The notes beneath the pieces were generated by a model that had not been told where the DNA came from, did no database searches, and saw nothing but the letters and a program-made list of their open reading frames with translations. Positions 1-8,130 of a stretch of 64,000 nt of DNA are shown piece after piece. This DNA comes from Motiliproteus sp041586735 (GTDB lineage Bacteria > Pseudomonadota > Gammaproteobacteria > Pseudomonadales > Balneatricaceae). The number at the start of each line of letters is the position of its first letter. Position 1 is the stretch's first letter. Location of the stretch: assembly GCA_041586735.1 (NCBI GenBank), contig JBFGZQ010000012.1, positions 48,549-112,548 on the forward strand. Direction: 5' to 3'. The translations under genes and the position numbers were made by a program.

Positions 1-521
1 CCAATCGCATCCTAATCCGCGCTGCCGCACCTGCTTACCCTGCACCCTGGTATCAACACGGCTGTGACCTTTACCGGTGTCGAACAAGACTGGGGCTCAA
101 TCCGTTGCTCGCCGGTATTAAGCACTTAAACCGCCTGGAGCAGGTGTTGGCTCGCAATGAGTGGCAGGAGCAGTTTCCAGAGGGCTTGGTCTGTGATATT
201 AACGATCGTTTGATCGAGGGCACGATGAGCAATCTGTTTTTGATCCGCGGAGAGCAGCTGCTGACACCGCTGCTAGACCAATGTGGCGTGGCGGGCGTGG
301 TGCGTTCGGTCATTATCGATGCAGCGCAACGCCATGCGGTCGAGGTGGTCCAGCAGCGCCTGTGCATCGAAGATCTATTCCAGGCCGATGGCGCATTTAT
401 CACCAATACCGGGTTTGGGGTGTTGCCGGTGCGCAGTTGTGACGGTCAAGTTATACCGTTATCTTCATTGACGCAATCTGCTGGACAATGGCTAGCCCAA
501 GCGCGCCAATGCGAGTATTAA
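1..521 (+). CDS. pabC: Aminodeoxychorismate lyase PabC, 5' end outside window
   Basis: C-terminal part of 4-amino-4-deoxychorismate lyase, a PLP enzyme of fold type IV that releases pyruvate to give p-aminobenzoate for folate. The reading frame is open from base 3 to the stop at 519-521 and runs off the left edge. Family landmarks visible are RCRTRLG, LAGIKHLNRLEQVLAR, and EGTMSNLF (the conserved E..SN..F motif), then ITNTGFGVLPV. About 170 residues are present of a usual 270 or so, so the N-terminus with the PLP lysine region is missing. The stop lies inside mltG (34 bp overlap), as in the pabC-mltG-tmk-holB order known from enterics and pseudomonads. Confidence 0.93.
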   Translation, partial: NRILIRAAAPAYPAPWYQHGCDLYRCRTRLGLNPLLAGIKHLNRLEQVLARNEWQEQFPEGLVCDINDRLIEGTMSNLFLIRGEQLLTPLLDQCGVAGVVRSVIIDAAQRHAVEVVQQRLCIEDLFQADGAFITNTGFGVLPVRSCDGQVIPLSSLTQSAGQWLAQARQCEY

Positions 522-1588
522 AACAGCTGTTGCTCAGTGCGCTGCTGATCGGTCTGGTCGTGGCTGTAGCCGCCTATGTTGGGCTGTCTAAGGTAGCAAC
601 ACTGAGCCAGCAACCGATACTGCTGACCGAGCCACAACAGCTGTGGGTCAAGCCGGGTAGTAGTTTTCGAGCGGTGCTAGCCGAGCTGGTTGAGCGCGGT
701 ATTATCGATCAACCCCTGCTGCTGCGGTTCTACGCCCATCAACATCGGCTAGCCCAGAGAATCCAGGCGGGTGAATACCTGTTAGAACCAGGCCTGAGCC
801 ATGCTGCCATGCTGCAGAGATTAGTGGAGGGCCGAGTCATTAGCTATCAGGTCACTCTTGTTGAAGGGCAGACGGTGCGAGAACTGGTTGCTGTGCTCCA
901 GGCCCATCCGCAGCTGCTGACTACCCTAGAGCAAACTGATCCTCTCGCTATTGCTGAGTCGCTGGGTATGAGTGGCTCTGCAGAAGGCTGGATCTACCCT
1001 GATACCTATCAGTTTACTCGGGGAACTTCGGATCTGCAGATTCTGCAGCGTGCCTATCGAGCTATGCAGGGGGTGCTCGAACAGGAGTGGGGCGAACGGG
1101 CAGCTAAGTTACCGTTACAGAGCGCGTATGAGGCGTTGATCTTGGCCTCTATCGTTGAAAAGGAGACCGGCGTCGCAGTTGAGCGGCCCGCTATCGCTGG
1201 GGTGTTCAGCCGTCGGTTACAACAGGGGATGCGTTTGCAGACCGATCCGACAGTGATCTACGGTATGGGGGAGCGCTATAAGGGTAATATCCGCCGGGCT
1301 GACCTGCTCCGAGAGACGCCCTATAATACCTATCGAATTAAAGGCCTGCCGCCGACGCCGATCGCCAACCCTGGGCGTGCCGCTATCCATGCTGTGCTTC
1401 ATCCTGAATCGGGTACTGCGTTGTATTTTGTCGCCAAAGGCGATGGTAGCCACCAGTTTTCTGCCACGCTGTCACAACACAACAGAGCCGTGTCGCATTT
1501 TCAGCGCCATAAGCGATCTCAGCATTACCGCTCCTCTCCAGCGCTGAACGCTGATGTTGCAACCCCCGCCACCGAGGACAACCATTGA
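488..1588 (+). CDS. mltG: Endolytic murein transglycosylase MltG (YceG)
   Basis: Inner-membrane lytic transglycosylase that cleaves nascent glycan strands and is thought to terminate peptidoglycan polymerisation. One N-terminal membrane helix (about residues 12-32) is followed by a LysM-like region and the YceG catalytic domain. The active-site motif ASIVEKE puts the catalytic Glu near residue 223, and QTDPTVIYG and YNTYRIKGLPPTPI are family signatures. It is 366 residues from ATG 488; a second ATG at 509 (MRVLKQ) lies just before the helix and would shorten the pabC overlap, so either start is possible. The stop overlaps the tmk ATG by one base, so the two are translationally coupled. Confidence 0.95.
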   Translation: MASPSAPMRVLKQLLLSALLIGLVVAVAAYVGLSKVATLSQQPILLTEPQQLWVKPGSSFRAVLAELVERGIIDQPLLLRFYAHQHRLAQRIQAGEYLLEPGLSHAAMLQRLVEGRVISYQVTLVEGQTVRELVAVLQAHPQLLTTLEQTDPLAIAESLGMSGSAEGWIYPDTYQFTRGTSDLQILQRAYRAMQGVLEQEWGERAAKLPLQSAYEALILASIVEKETGVAVERPAIAGVFSRRLQQGMRLQTDPTVIYGMGERYKGNIRRADLLRETPYNTYRIKGLPPTPIANPGRAAIHAVLHPESGTALYFVAKGDGSHQFSATLSQHNRAVSHFQRHKRSQHYRSSPALNADVATPATEDNH

Positions 1589-2223
1589 TGTCTATGCTAG
1601 GAAAATTCATCACCCTCGAGGGGGGGGAGGGTGTCGGAAAAAGCACCAACATCGAGTACTTGCGTAGCTTGCTGAGAGCGCAACAGATCCGCTTTATCGA
1701 AACCCGCGAGCCGGGCGGCACGCCATTGGCCGAAGAGATCCGCACACTGCTGTTGGCCGAGCGCGAGGAGCCGGTCAGCAGCGATTGTGAATTGCTGTTG
1801 ATGTTTGCCGCTCGTGCCCAGCATCTTGCACAGCTGATAAAGCCGGCACTGACACGGGGAGACTGGGTGCTTTGTGATCGTTTTACCGACGCTACCTTTG
1901 CCTATCAGGGCGGGGGAAGGCAGCTCGATGGGCAGCGCATCGCGCAGCTTGAACAGTTGGTTCAGGGGGCGCTGCGCCCAGATTTGACCCTGTTGCTGGA
2001 TGTGCCGGTCGATGTGGGCATGGCACGCGCAAGGCAACGCGGCGAGCTGGACCGGTTTGAACGGCAGCAATTAGATTTTTTCGAGCGTGTACGCCAAGCC
2101 TATCTACAGCGCGCCACTGCCGAACCGGATCGCTTTAGAATCATTGATGCAGCGCAGCCATTAACGCAGGTTCAGCAGCAGATCGGCCAGGTGATGCAGG
2201 AGTTTTTTAGCCGTGGACACTGA
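1588..2223 (+). CDS. tmk: Thymidylate kinase
   Basis: Phosphorylates dTMP to dTDP in dTTP synthesis. The P-loop GGEGVGKST lies near the N-terminus (GKFITLEGGEG), CDRFTDATFAYQGGGR near residue 95 is the dTMP-binding DR(Y/F/H) motif, and the LID region RARQRGELDRFE is present. It has 211 codons, normal for the family. ATG 1588 is chosen over TTG 1585 because it forms the usual ATGA overlap with the mltG stop; a further in-frame ATG at 1594 directly precedes the conserved start of the domain. The 3' end overlaps holB by 11 bp. Confidence 0.96.
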   Translation: MSMLGKFITLEGGEGVGKSTNIEYLRSLLRAQQIRFIETREPGGTPLAEEIRTLLLAEREEPVSSDCELLLMFAARAQHLAQLIKPALTRGDWVLCDRFTDATFAYQGGGRQLDGQRIAQLEQLVQGALRPDLTLLLDVPVDVGMARARQRGELDRFERQQLDFFERVRQAYLQRATAEPDRFRIIDAAQPLTQVQQQIGQVMQEFFSRGH

Positions 2224-3238
2224 ATCAGAGTCGCAACTGCTGTCTGTGCTGCCTTGGCAGTATAGGCTCTGGCAGCGCGTGACCGGACAGCATCAACAGC
2301 AGCGTTTGCCTCATGCGTTGTTACTCTGCGGCGAACCAGGATTGGGCAAGGCGCAGTTTTCCAAAGCGCTGGGGCAGTATCTGCTCTGCCAGCAACCTCA
2401 GCAGCACGAGTCGTTGTTACGCAGCTGTGGCGGCTGTAAAAGCTGTCTGCTTAACCAACAGGGCAGTCACCCGGACTTGGTCGAAATTACCCCCGAGGCT
2501 CAAGGCAAGCCCATCAAGGTTGACCAGATTCGTGAGCTGGTCGCCACCATCAACCTGTCAGCACAACAGGGCGGTTACCGTATTGTCGTCCTGGGGCCTG
2601 CCGAGGCGATGAATGTTAACGCCGCCAACGCGCTGCTAAAAGTGCTTGAAGAACCCGGTGATCGCACCCTGTTCGTGCTCTATAGTCATCTTCCTGGGCG
2701 TATCGTGGCGACGATCCGCAGTCGCTGCCAGACGTTATATCTGCCGCCGCCAGATCGGGATCAGGCACTCGCATGGCTGCAGCAACAGCCGGGTATTGAT
2801 GCTGAGGTGACGGAAGTGTTGAATCTGGCGGGTGGGGCGCCATTAGCGGCCTTGGCATTAGCGCAGCATGGCAGTGCTGAACAGCGTAAAAACTTGTACC
2901 AGGCGTTAAAGTTAGTGGTGACGGGTGAGGGCAGTAGCAGCCAGGCTGCAGAGAAATTGGCCAAGATCCGATTGTTAGATCTGCTTGATTGGTGGTCGGC
3001 TCTGGTGCACGACCTGATTCGCTTCCAGGCGACCCAGGATCCCGCCTGTATTCACAGTTTAATGGCCCAGAAAATGGTTATGGCTCTGAGTCAGCGGCTA
3101 TTGGCACAACAGATGTTTGAGTTCGCTGATAGAATACAGCAATATCGGCAGTATCTGATGAGTCGAAATAATCCCAACGAGCGGCTATTGTTGGAAGACT
3201 TGCTGATCGATTGGCAAATCCTGTTCCAATCCAGATAA
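2213..3238 (+). CDS. holB: DNA polymerase III subunit delta'
   Basis: Stator subunit of the clamp-loader complex. It starts with GTG inside the end of tmk. Visible features are a P-loop-like GEPGLGKAQF (Ala where ATPase clamp loaders have Thr or Ser, consistent with a subunit that does not hydrolyse ATP), the zinc-binding cysteine cluster SCGGCKSCLL, LLKVLEEPGDRTLFVLYS, and the SRC motif TIRSRC. It is 341 residues, the usual length. Its position between tmk and pilZ matches the conserved gammaproteobacterial order. Confidence 0.95.
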   Translation: MDTESESQLLSVLPWQYRLWQRVTGQHQQQRLPHALLLCGEPGLGKAQFSKALGQYLLCQQPQQHESLLRSCGGCKSCLLNQQGSHPDLVEITPEAQGKPIKVDQIRELVATINLSAQQGGYRIVVLGPAEAMNVNAANALLKVLEEPGDRTLFVLYSHLPGRIVATIRSRCQTLYLPPPDRDQALAWLQQQPGIDAEVTEVLNLAGGAPLAALALAQHGSAEQRKNLYQALKLVVTGEGSSSQAAEKLAKIRLLDLLDWWSALVHDLIRFQATQDPACIHSLMAQKMVMALSQRLLAQQMFEFADRIQQYRQYLMSRNNPNERLLLEDLLIDWQILFQSR

Positions 3239-3265
3239 CCCTTAACAGATAATAGAGAACTAGCG

Positions 3266-3616
3266 ATGTCAGCCAGCCCTCGTGCGAGCCACGGAATTCT
3301 TTCCCTGACAATCAAAACCAAAGACGAGTTGTATCGCAGTTATATGCCGTTTATCAAAAACGGTGGCCTGTTCGTGGCGACCCAGCGTGACTATCAGTTG
3401 GGTGAAGAGGTGTTTATGCTGTTAGACCTGATGGAAGAGTCTGATAAGATCCCGGTGAGTGGCAAAGTGGTCTGGGTGACACCGCGTGGTGCGCAAGGTG
3501 GCAAGCAGGCGGGTATCGGTATCCAGTTAAGTGCGGATGACAACACCCTTGTCGGAAAAATAGAGACCTACTTGGCCGGAACCCTGAGTTCAGGACGGCT
3601 CACACATTCCATGTAA
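3266..3616 (+). CDS. pilZ: PilZ-domain protein, orthologue of type IV pilus PilZ
   Basis: A 116-residue single PilZ domain. In Pseudomonas the gene between holB and tatD is the founding pilZ, needed for type IVa pilus assembly, and this gene sits in the same place. It lacks the RxxxR and (D/N)xSxxG signature that binds cyclic di-GMP (it has KNGGLFV instead), again like founding PilZ, so it probably acts by protein contact. The end of the domain reads VWVTPRGAQGGKQAGIGIQ. No other type IVa pilus genes lie in the window, so its partners are elsewhere. Confidence 0.9.
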   Translation: MSASPRASHGILSLTIKTKDELYRSYMPFIKNGGLFVATQRDYQLGEEVFMLLDLMEESDKIPVSGKVVWVTPRGAQGGKQAGIGIQLSADDNTLVGKIETYLAGTLSSGRLTHSM

Positions 3617-3673
3617 AGATGATCCGTTCCATCGCTATAAACCCCTCTTCTCAACTCTCGTTGTAACCTACTT

Positions 3674-4444
3674 ATGCTTATTGACTCACATTGCCATCTG
3701 GATCGTTTGGATCTCAGCCCCTACGCGGGTCAACTGCAAGCGGTTATCGATCGCGCTACTGAGCAGGGGGTTACCCGGCTGCTCTGCGTCGGTACCGATA
3801 TGGCTCGCTGGGCCTCGATGTTAGCGCTGATTGAGCCCTATCCGCAGGTGCAAGTCTCCGTCGGTGTGCATCCATTGAGCGAGGAGATTGAACAGTTTCA
3901 ACTTGCATCCCTGCTTGAGGTTGCCGGCCATCCACGGCTAGTGGCGATCGGAGAGACGGGGTTGGATTACCATTATGGGCTCGAGTCCGCTGTGGCGCAG
4001 CAGCGCTGCTTTGCGCTACATTTGCAGGCCGCGCAGCAGCTCAACAAACCGGTGATTATCCATACCCGTGCGGCTCAGGAGGACACCCTGAGGATCTTGA
4101 GCCAGGAGTTACCTAGCGCCGGCGGCGTATTGCACTGTTTTACCGAAAGTTGGGAGATGGCCGAGCAGGCGCTAGAGCTCGGTATGTATATCTCCTTCTC
4201 AGGGATTATCACCTTTCGCAACGCCGCGCCCTTACGCGAGGTCGTTAGCCGCGTGCCGTTAGAGCGGATCCTGGTCGAAACCGATGCCCCTTATCTAACC
4301 CCGGTGCCTCACCGGGGCCGTCCCAACGAGCCCTGTTATGTGCGCGATGTCGCCGCGGCTGTCGCCCAGATTAAAGGACTCAGTTTAGAACAGGTCGCTG
4401 AAACCACTAGCGCTAATGTTGAGCGGCTGTTTGGCGCGATCTGA
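3674..4444 (+). CDS. ycfH: TatD-family metal-dependent hydrolase (YcfH type)
   Basis: Amidohydrolase-fold TIM barrel, 256 residues, likely a metal-dependent DNase or deoxyribonucleoside-acting hydrolase as in characterised TatD proteins. Metal-binding motifs in order are DSHCHLD at the N-terminus, GETGLDYHY, IIHTRAAQEDT, LHCFTESWEMAE and VETDAPYLTP. It follows pilZ after 57 bp and closes the conserved housekeeping run. Substrate cannot be told from sequence. Confidence 0.92.
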   Translation: MLIDSHCHLDRLDLSPYAGQLQAVIDRATEQGVTRLLCVGTDMARWASMLALIEPYPQVQVSVGVHPLSEEIEQFQLASLLEVAGHPRLVAIGETGLDYHYGLESAVAQQRCFALHLQAAQQLNKPVIIHTRAAQEDTLRILSQELPSAGGVLHCFTESWEMAEQALELGMYISFSGIITFRNAAPLREVVSRVPLERILVETDAPYLTPVPHRGRPNEPCYVRDVAAAVAQIKGLSLEQVAETTSANVERLFGAI

Positions 4445-4477
4445 GCGGTATTAACCGACAATCTGATCATTGCCCTC

Positions 4478-5338
4478 TTAAGCCTTGTCGGCATTCTGTT
4501 CGGCTGCCAGCACCTGAATCGGAAAAGGCGTGGTCTGACTGCCGACATACAGGGTTCGGTGAGGGAAGGGGATCTCAATATCGGCGGCCTCAAAAGCGAT
4601 TTTTATCTCTGCCTGCAGGGTGTTTTTTAATTCAAGAAATTTCTCTTTGGTGGCCCAGACTGAAAACCGCAGATTAATGGCGGAATCGCCAAACCCCATA
4701 AATACCATCATCGGCTCGGGTTCTTCCAGAGAGAGCGGATTGGCATTGGCCACCGCTTTTAGAACCTCGCCAACCCTTTGTACATCCTCCTTGTAGGCGA
4801 TGCCGATCTCCAGATCAAGGCGCCGTATCGGAAATCGGGTCAGGTTGGTGACTTCTGATTTGATCAGGGTTTCATTGGGGATACGTACATACAGGTTATC
4901 GAAAGTGCGTAGTTTGGCCGATAGCAGATCGATCGATAGCACCTCCCCAGTGGTGGTTCCGACCCGGATAACATCGCCTACGGAAAAAGGTCGCTCGCCG
5001 ATCAAAAATAGACCGCTGATAATATTAGACGCCGAGGTCTGCGAGGCAAAGCCGACCGCCACACTTAAAATACCGGCGGCACCGAGCAGTACGCTGAGCT
5101 GAAAGCCGAGTTCTCGAAGTGCCGAAACACTGAACATACCGACAATAAGATAAAAGCAGATCCGCTTGACCAGAATAATATGATGCAGGCTGAGACGTTT
5201 GGCTACCAGGCTGTGCAGACCTTTGCTGGCCAGTTTACCCAGCAGCAAGCCCAAGCCCAGTAGCAGTGCCGCACGACCACCGGCAAACAGCGGTTCCAGC
5301 AGTTTCCAGTCTGCTAGGGGTAACCAAAAATCATTCAT
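4478..5338 (-). CDS. MscS-family mechanosensitive channel
   Basis: Small-conductance mechanosensitive channel of 286 residues. Three N-terminal membrane helices end in a classic pore-lining TM3 (GAAGILSVAVGFASQT), followed by the beta domain (GERPFSVGDVIRVG, FDNLYVRIPNETLIKS) and the alpha/beta cytoplasmic cage. ATG 5338 is preferred over TTG 5341 because an AAGGA lies 9 bases upstream. It follows the DUF432 gene by 12 bp in the same direction and is convergent with ycfH. Likely role is release of solutes on osmotic downshock. Confidence 0.92.
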   Translation of the reverse strand: MNDFWLPLADWKLLEPLFAGGRAALLLGLGLLLGKLASKGLHSLVAKRLSLHHIILVKRICFYLIVGMFSVSALRELGFQLSVLLGAAGILSVAVGFASQTSASNIISGLFLIGERPFSVGDVIRVGTTTGEVLSIDLLSAKLRTFDNLYVRIPNETLIKSEVTNLTRFPIRRLDLEIGIAYKEDVQRVGEVLKAVANANPLSLEEPEPMMVFMGFGDSAINLRFSVWATKEKFLELKNTLQAEIKIAFEAADIEIPFPHRTLYVGSQTTPFPIQVLAAEQNADKA

Positions 5339-5350
5339 CAACGTCGATCC

Positions 5351-6160
5351 TTATCCGAAAATGGCTCCCAGTGCTCTGATGAGTACACCACGATCAGCAG
5401 GGGTTCTAGGCGGTGCCAGTAGCTGCGCAGTCCGGACTGTGGCAGGAGCACCTTTGCCCAGGATTAGGTGTGCAGAACGCATATCCTCGTTGCAGAGTAT
5501 CGATAGCTCTTCAGTCCAGAAACGGCCGTCTGCGGCTGAAAAAATAGACAGTTGCGGGATGGGAAGCAGCAGCCGTTCCAGCAACAGGGGCTCTTCACCT
5601 TGATTGGAGATGTTTACCGGGGTGATCGCTCGAAAGGGGTGAAAGGGTACCGCATCCAGGTTTAAGATCGCTCGGGTGCGGGCCGCAAAACAGACCTCTC
5701 CTTCACGCGTAGACTGGCCAAACCAGGTGTCTGAGGGGCGTTGAATCGGAATATCCAGCAACAGCGGACCCGATGGATAGGCATGTACCTGTAACCAGAC
5801 CGTGGTGCCGACATAGAGCACCACATCCTGACCTGGATAGAGATTAAAGGGCGTCAGCGGGCGGGTAACGACAGGGCGATTCGCTAAGGCGGGCAGGATC
5901 TGTAGCGGTTGAGAGTTATGGCTTAGCACATGACGGTGGCATTTCGCCGCTGCCGCCAGCGGCTCAGCGTCGAGGCTGATCTCAAAGGAATCGAGCTCCT
6001 CACTGTCGCTGCCGCTATTGAGGTGGCAGATATGCCACTCTGACGTTTGGCGTTGCACGCTGACTGTTAATGCACCGACGCGCCAGCGTCCTAGTTGTCC
6101 GGTCTCTAAGGTAAAGGTTCCCCACCAGGGTGACGTCGTCGAGGCTGGGCTCTGGTTCAC
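5351..6160 (-). CDS. DUF432-family protein, partner of the MscS channel
   Basis: A 269-residue soluble-looking protein with no signal peptide or membrane helix. It resembles DUF432 proteins, which are often encoded next to mechanosensitive channel genes; no function is established. It begins with GTG, supported by GGAG 7 bases upstream. The middle (NLYPGQDVVLYVGTTVWLQV) and the end (RGVLIRALGAIFG) match that family as I remember it. Operon order is DUF432 then MscS, so a role in channel assembly or regulation is an inference from context only. Confidence 0.7.
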   Translation of the reverse strand: MNQSPASTTSPWWGTFTLETGQLGRWRVGALTVSVQRQTSEWHICHLNSGSDSEELDSFEISLDAEPLAAAAKCHRHVLSHNSQPLQILPALANRPVVTRPLTPFNLYPGQDVVLYVGTTVWLQVHAYPSGPLLLDIPIQRPSDTWFGQSTREGEVCFAARTRAILNLDAVPFHPFRAITPVNISNQGEEPLLLERLLLPIPQLSIFSAADGRFWTEELSILCNEDMRSAHLILGKGAPATVRTAQLLAPPRTPADRGVLIRALGAIFG

Positions 6161-6422
6161 GCATGAACTCCATTAAGGGATAGCTGCGGGCTCAGTGTAG
6201 CCTGTTGCGGAGCGGTTTCAATAGCTTTGTGTGGGTTCTGCGACCATGCTATTTTTATAAGGATTGTTCTCTTGGATACGGATCATCTGGGTCAGTCGTG
6301 CGCTGTTTATCCTGATGGCGGCTGAAAACTGGTTGTTACGCCGCTACAGTAGTATAGATAGGGCAGGATCTTGATCGGAGTTCCAGTCGTACAGATGGCA
6401 GACCTACAGATAGCCTAGTGAG

Positions 6423-7289
6423 ATGGGGTTAGCGAGTATGGGTAATGCAATGGAAACCTTGAGTCAGCTGCAGCAGCTGCTGGGTAACAGCCTAGCGGAT
6501 GTTGTTCAAACGCTGACAGCCTATCTACCCCGCTTAGTGATCGCCGTGCTGCTCGTGCTGATCGGCTGGGTTCTGGCACGGTTGATGCGAAGCCTTATTC
6601 AGCGTTTCGGGCGCAGTATCGATCAGTTAACCGCCTGGATGCATCACCAGACGGTGCCCACGGCGCAACCACTCACAACCCCCCCTTCTGCATTATTAGC
6701 CAAGGTGGTTTATTGGCTGGTGTTGTTATTGTTCGCGACTGCAGCAGCCGAGTCGCTGGGATTGCCTGGGCTGGCCGACTGGGTCAGTCGCTTTATGCAG
6801 TATCTCCCCAATGTGATGGCCAGTCTCATTATTATGTTGCTGGGGTTCTTTATTGCCGGGCTGGTGCAGTCTGTTGTGTCCAGTATGCCGTTGTTGATAT
6901 CACTGGGCTCGGCGCAGATGCTAGGGCGCATTGTTCAAATATTACTGATCACCATCGCCGTACTGCTCGGCATTGACCAGCTGGGTGTAGATATCAGTCT
7001 GCTGGTCAACCTGATAACGCTTGCCGCCGCGTCTGTATTAGGCGGTTTGGGTCTGGCCTTTGGTTTGGGGGCTCGTCAGCAGGTCAGTAATATCATCGCG
7101 GCGCAGAGTTTGCAGAGGCTGTATCAGCCCGGCCAGCGGATCCGTATTCAGGGAATAGAAGGGGAGATCGTTGAGCTGACCTCCAAAGCTGTGATTGTTA
7201 GCACCTCAGAGGGCCGAGCTGCGATCCCGGCCATGCTATTTAGCGAACAGGTATCGCTGTTGATGAGTGAGGACGATCTAGATGGTTGA
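6423..7289 (+). CDS. MscS-like channel with TM-helix-repeat (CmpX-like)
   Basis: Polytopic membrane protein of 288 residues. Two repeated membrane-helix segments (YLPRLVIAVLLVLIGWVLAR near residue 35 and YLPNVMASLIIMLLGFFIAG near 135) belong to the TM-helix-repeat family. A pore-like helix follows (LAAASVLGGLGLAFGLGARQ), then a short MscS beta domain (YQPGQRIRIQGIEGEIVELT). The large C-terminal cage of MscS is missing, as in CmpX-type proteins. ATG 6438 is an alternative start. It overlaps the next gene by 8 bp, so the three genes to 9427 form one operon. Confidence 0.82.
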   Translation: MGLASMGNAMETLSQLQQLLGNSLADVVQTLTAYLPRLVIAVLLVLIGWVLARLMRSLIQRFGRSIDQLTAWMHHQTVPTAQPLTTPPSALLAKVVYWLVLLLFATAAAESLGLPGLADWVSRFMQYLPNVMASLIIMLLGFFIAGLVQSVVSSMPLLISLGSAQMLGRIVQILLITIAVLLGIDQLGVDISLLVNLITLAAASVLGGLGLAFGLGARQQVSNIIAAQSLQRLYQPGQRIRIQGIEGEIVELTSKAVIVSTSEGRAAIPAMLFSEQVSLLMSEDDLDG

Positions 7290-8130
7290 TCTGCTGGTTT
7301 CTACGCTCATGAGTCATTACCCTGCAGATGCGGCCTTGGCATTGGAGTCTCAGGATTCTGTGGAGGTTGCCGAGCTATTAAATACCTATCCCGAGCGGAT
7401 AGCCGCAAACGTGCTGGTCTCTCTATCCGTGCCCAAACAGGCCGAATGCGTCAAGAGCCTTGCGGATACTAAGGTACTGGCGCTGTTGACCCATCTGCCG
7501 ATCGGTAGCAGCTCGCAACTGCTGCTGCATCTGAGCCGGGAGCGGCGAAAAAAACTACTGCCGTTACTGCCCTTGTCGATGACCCTGGCGTTGAAAGTTC
7601 TGCACCGTTTTCCAGAAGGAACGGCGGGCGCGGCGATGGACCCCTTAACGCCAACCCTGCCCTTGGGGGTTACTGTCGAGGAGGCGTTGAAGCGTCTACG
7701 AACCCTGACACAGATGGTTCCCCATCAGCTCTTTATTGTGAATGACTGCCGACGACTGCTAGGCAGGGTGAGTACCAGTGACCTGTTTTTGGCACCGCGA
7801 AAGAGCCGTATCGATGACCTGCTGAATACCAAGGGGCCGGTATTTTCGGCGCATGCCCGACTCGAGGCCTACGAACAGCACCCTGCCTGGATCAACGAAA
7901 CTTTGGTGCCGGTGGTCGATAGTAAAGGCCAGCTGCTCGGCGGCTTGAGCCAGAGTGCGTTGATGGCAGGGTTGCATCCGTCTAGCGAGCTGTCGAGCAG
8001 CGTGGCAGCGGACCGGGGTAGCAGTGGCTGGGTCGACATAGCCGATCTGCTCTGGGCCTTACTGGGCTTGCTGCTTAACCCGTCAACAAAGGATAGCAAG
8101 CCGCCGTCGGGGACCGCGCATGAGCACTGA
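7282..8130 (+). CDS. MgtE-like cytosolic-domain protein without channel domain
   Basis: A 282-residue protein resembling the cytosolic half of the magnesium channel MgtE: an alpha-helical MgtE-N superhelix (about residues 10-115), the hallmark FPEGTAGAAMDP that joins MgtE-N to the CBS pair, then two weak CBS repeats (LFIVNDCRRLLGRVS and LVPVVDSKGQLLGGLS). It ends in a short hydrophobic stretch (IADLLWALLGLLLNP) in place of the five-helix transport domain. It overlaps both neighbours, by 8 and 11 bp. It is probably a soluble regulator or partner of the following MgtE rather than a transporter, but that is inference. Confidence 0.78.
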   Translation: MVDLLVSTLMSHYPADAALALESQDSVEVAELLNTYPERIAANVLVSLSVPKQAECVKSLADTKVLALLTHLPIGSSSQLLLHLSRERRKKLLPLLPLSMTLALKVLHRFPEGTAGAAMDPLTPTLPLGVTVEEALKRLRTLTQMVPHQLFIVNDCRRLLGRVSTSDLFLAPRKSRIDDLLNTKGPVFSAHARLEAYEQHPAWINETLVPVVDSKGQLLGGLSQSALMAGLHPSSELSSSVAADRGSSGWVDIADLLWALLGLLLNPSTKDSKPPSGTAHEH

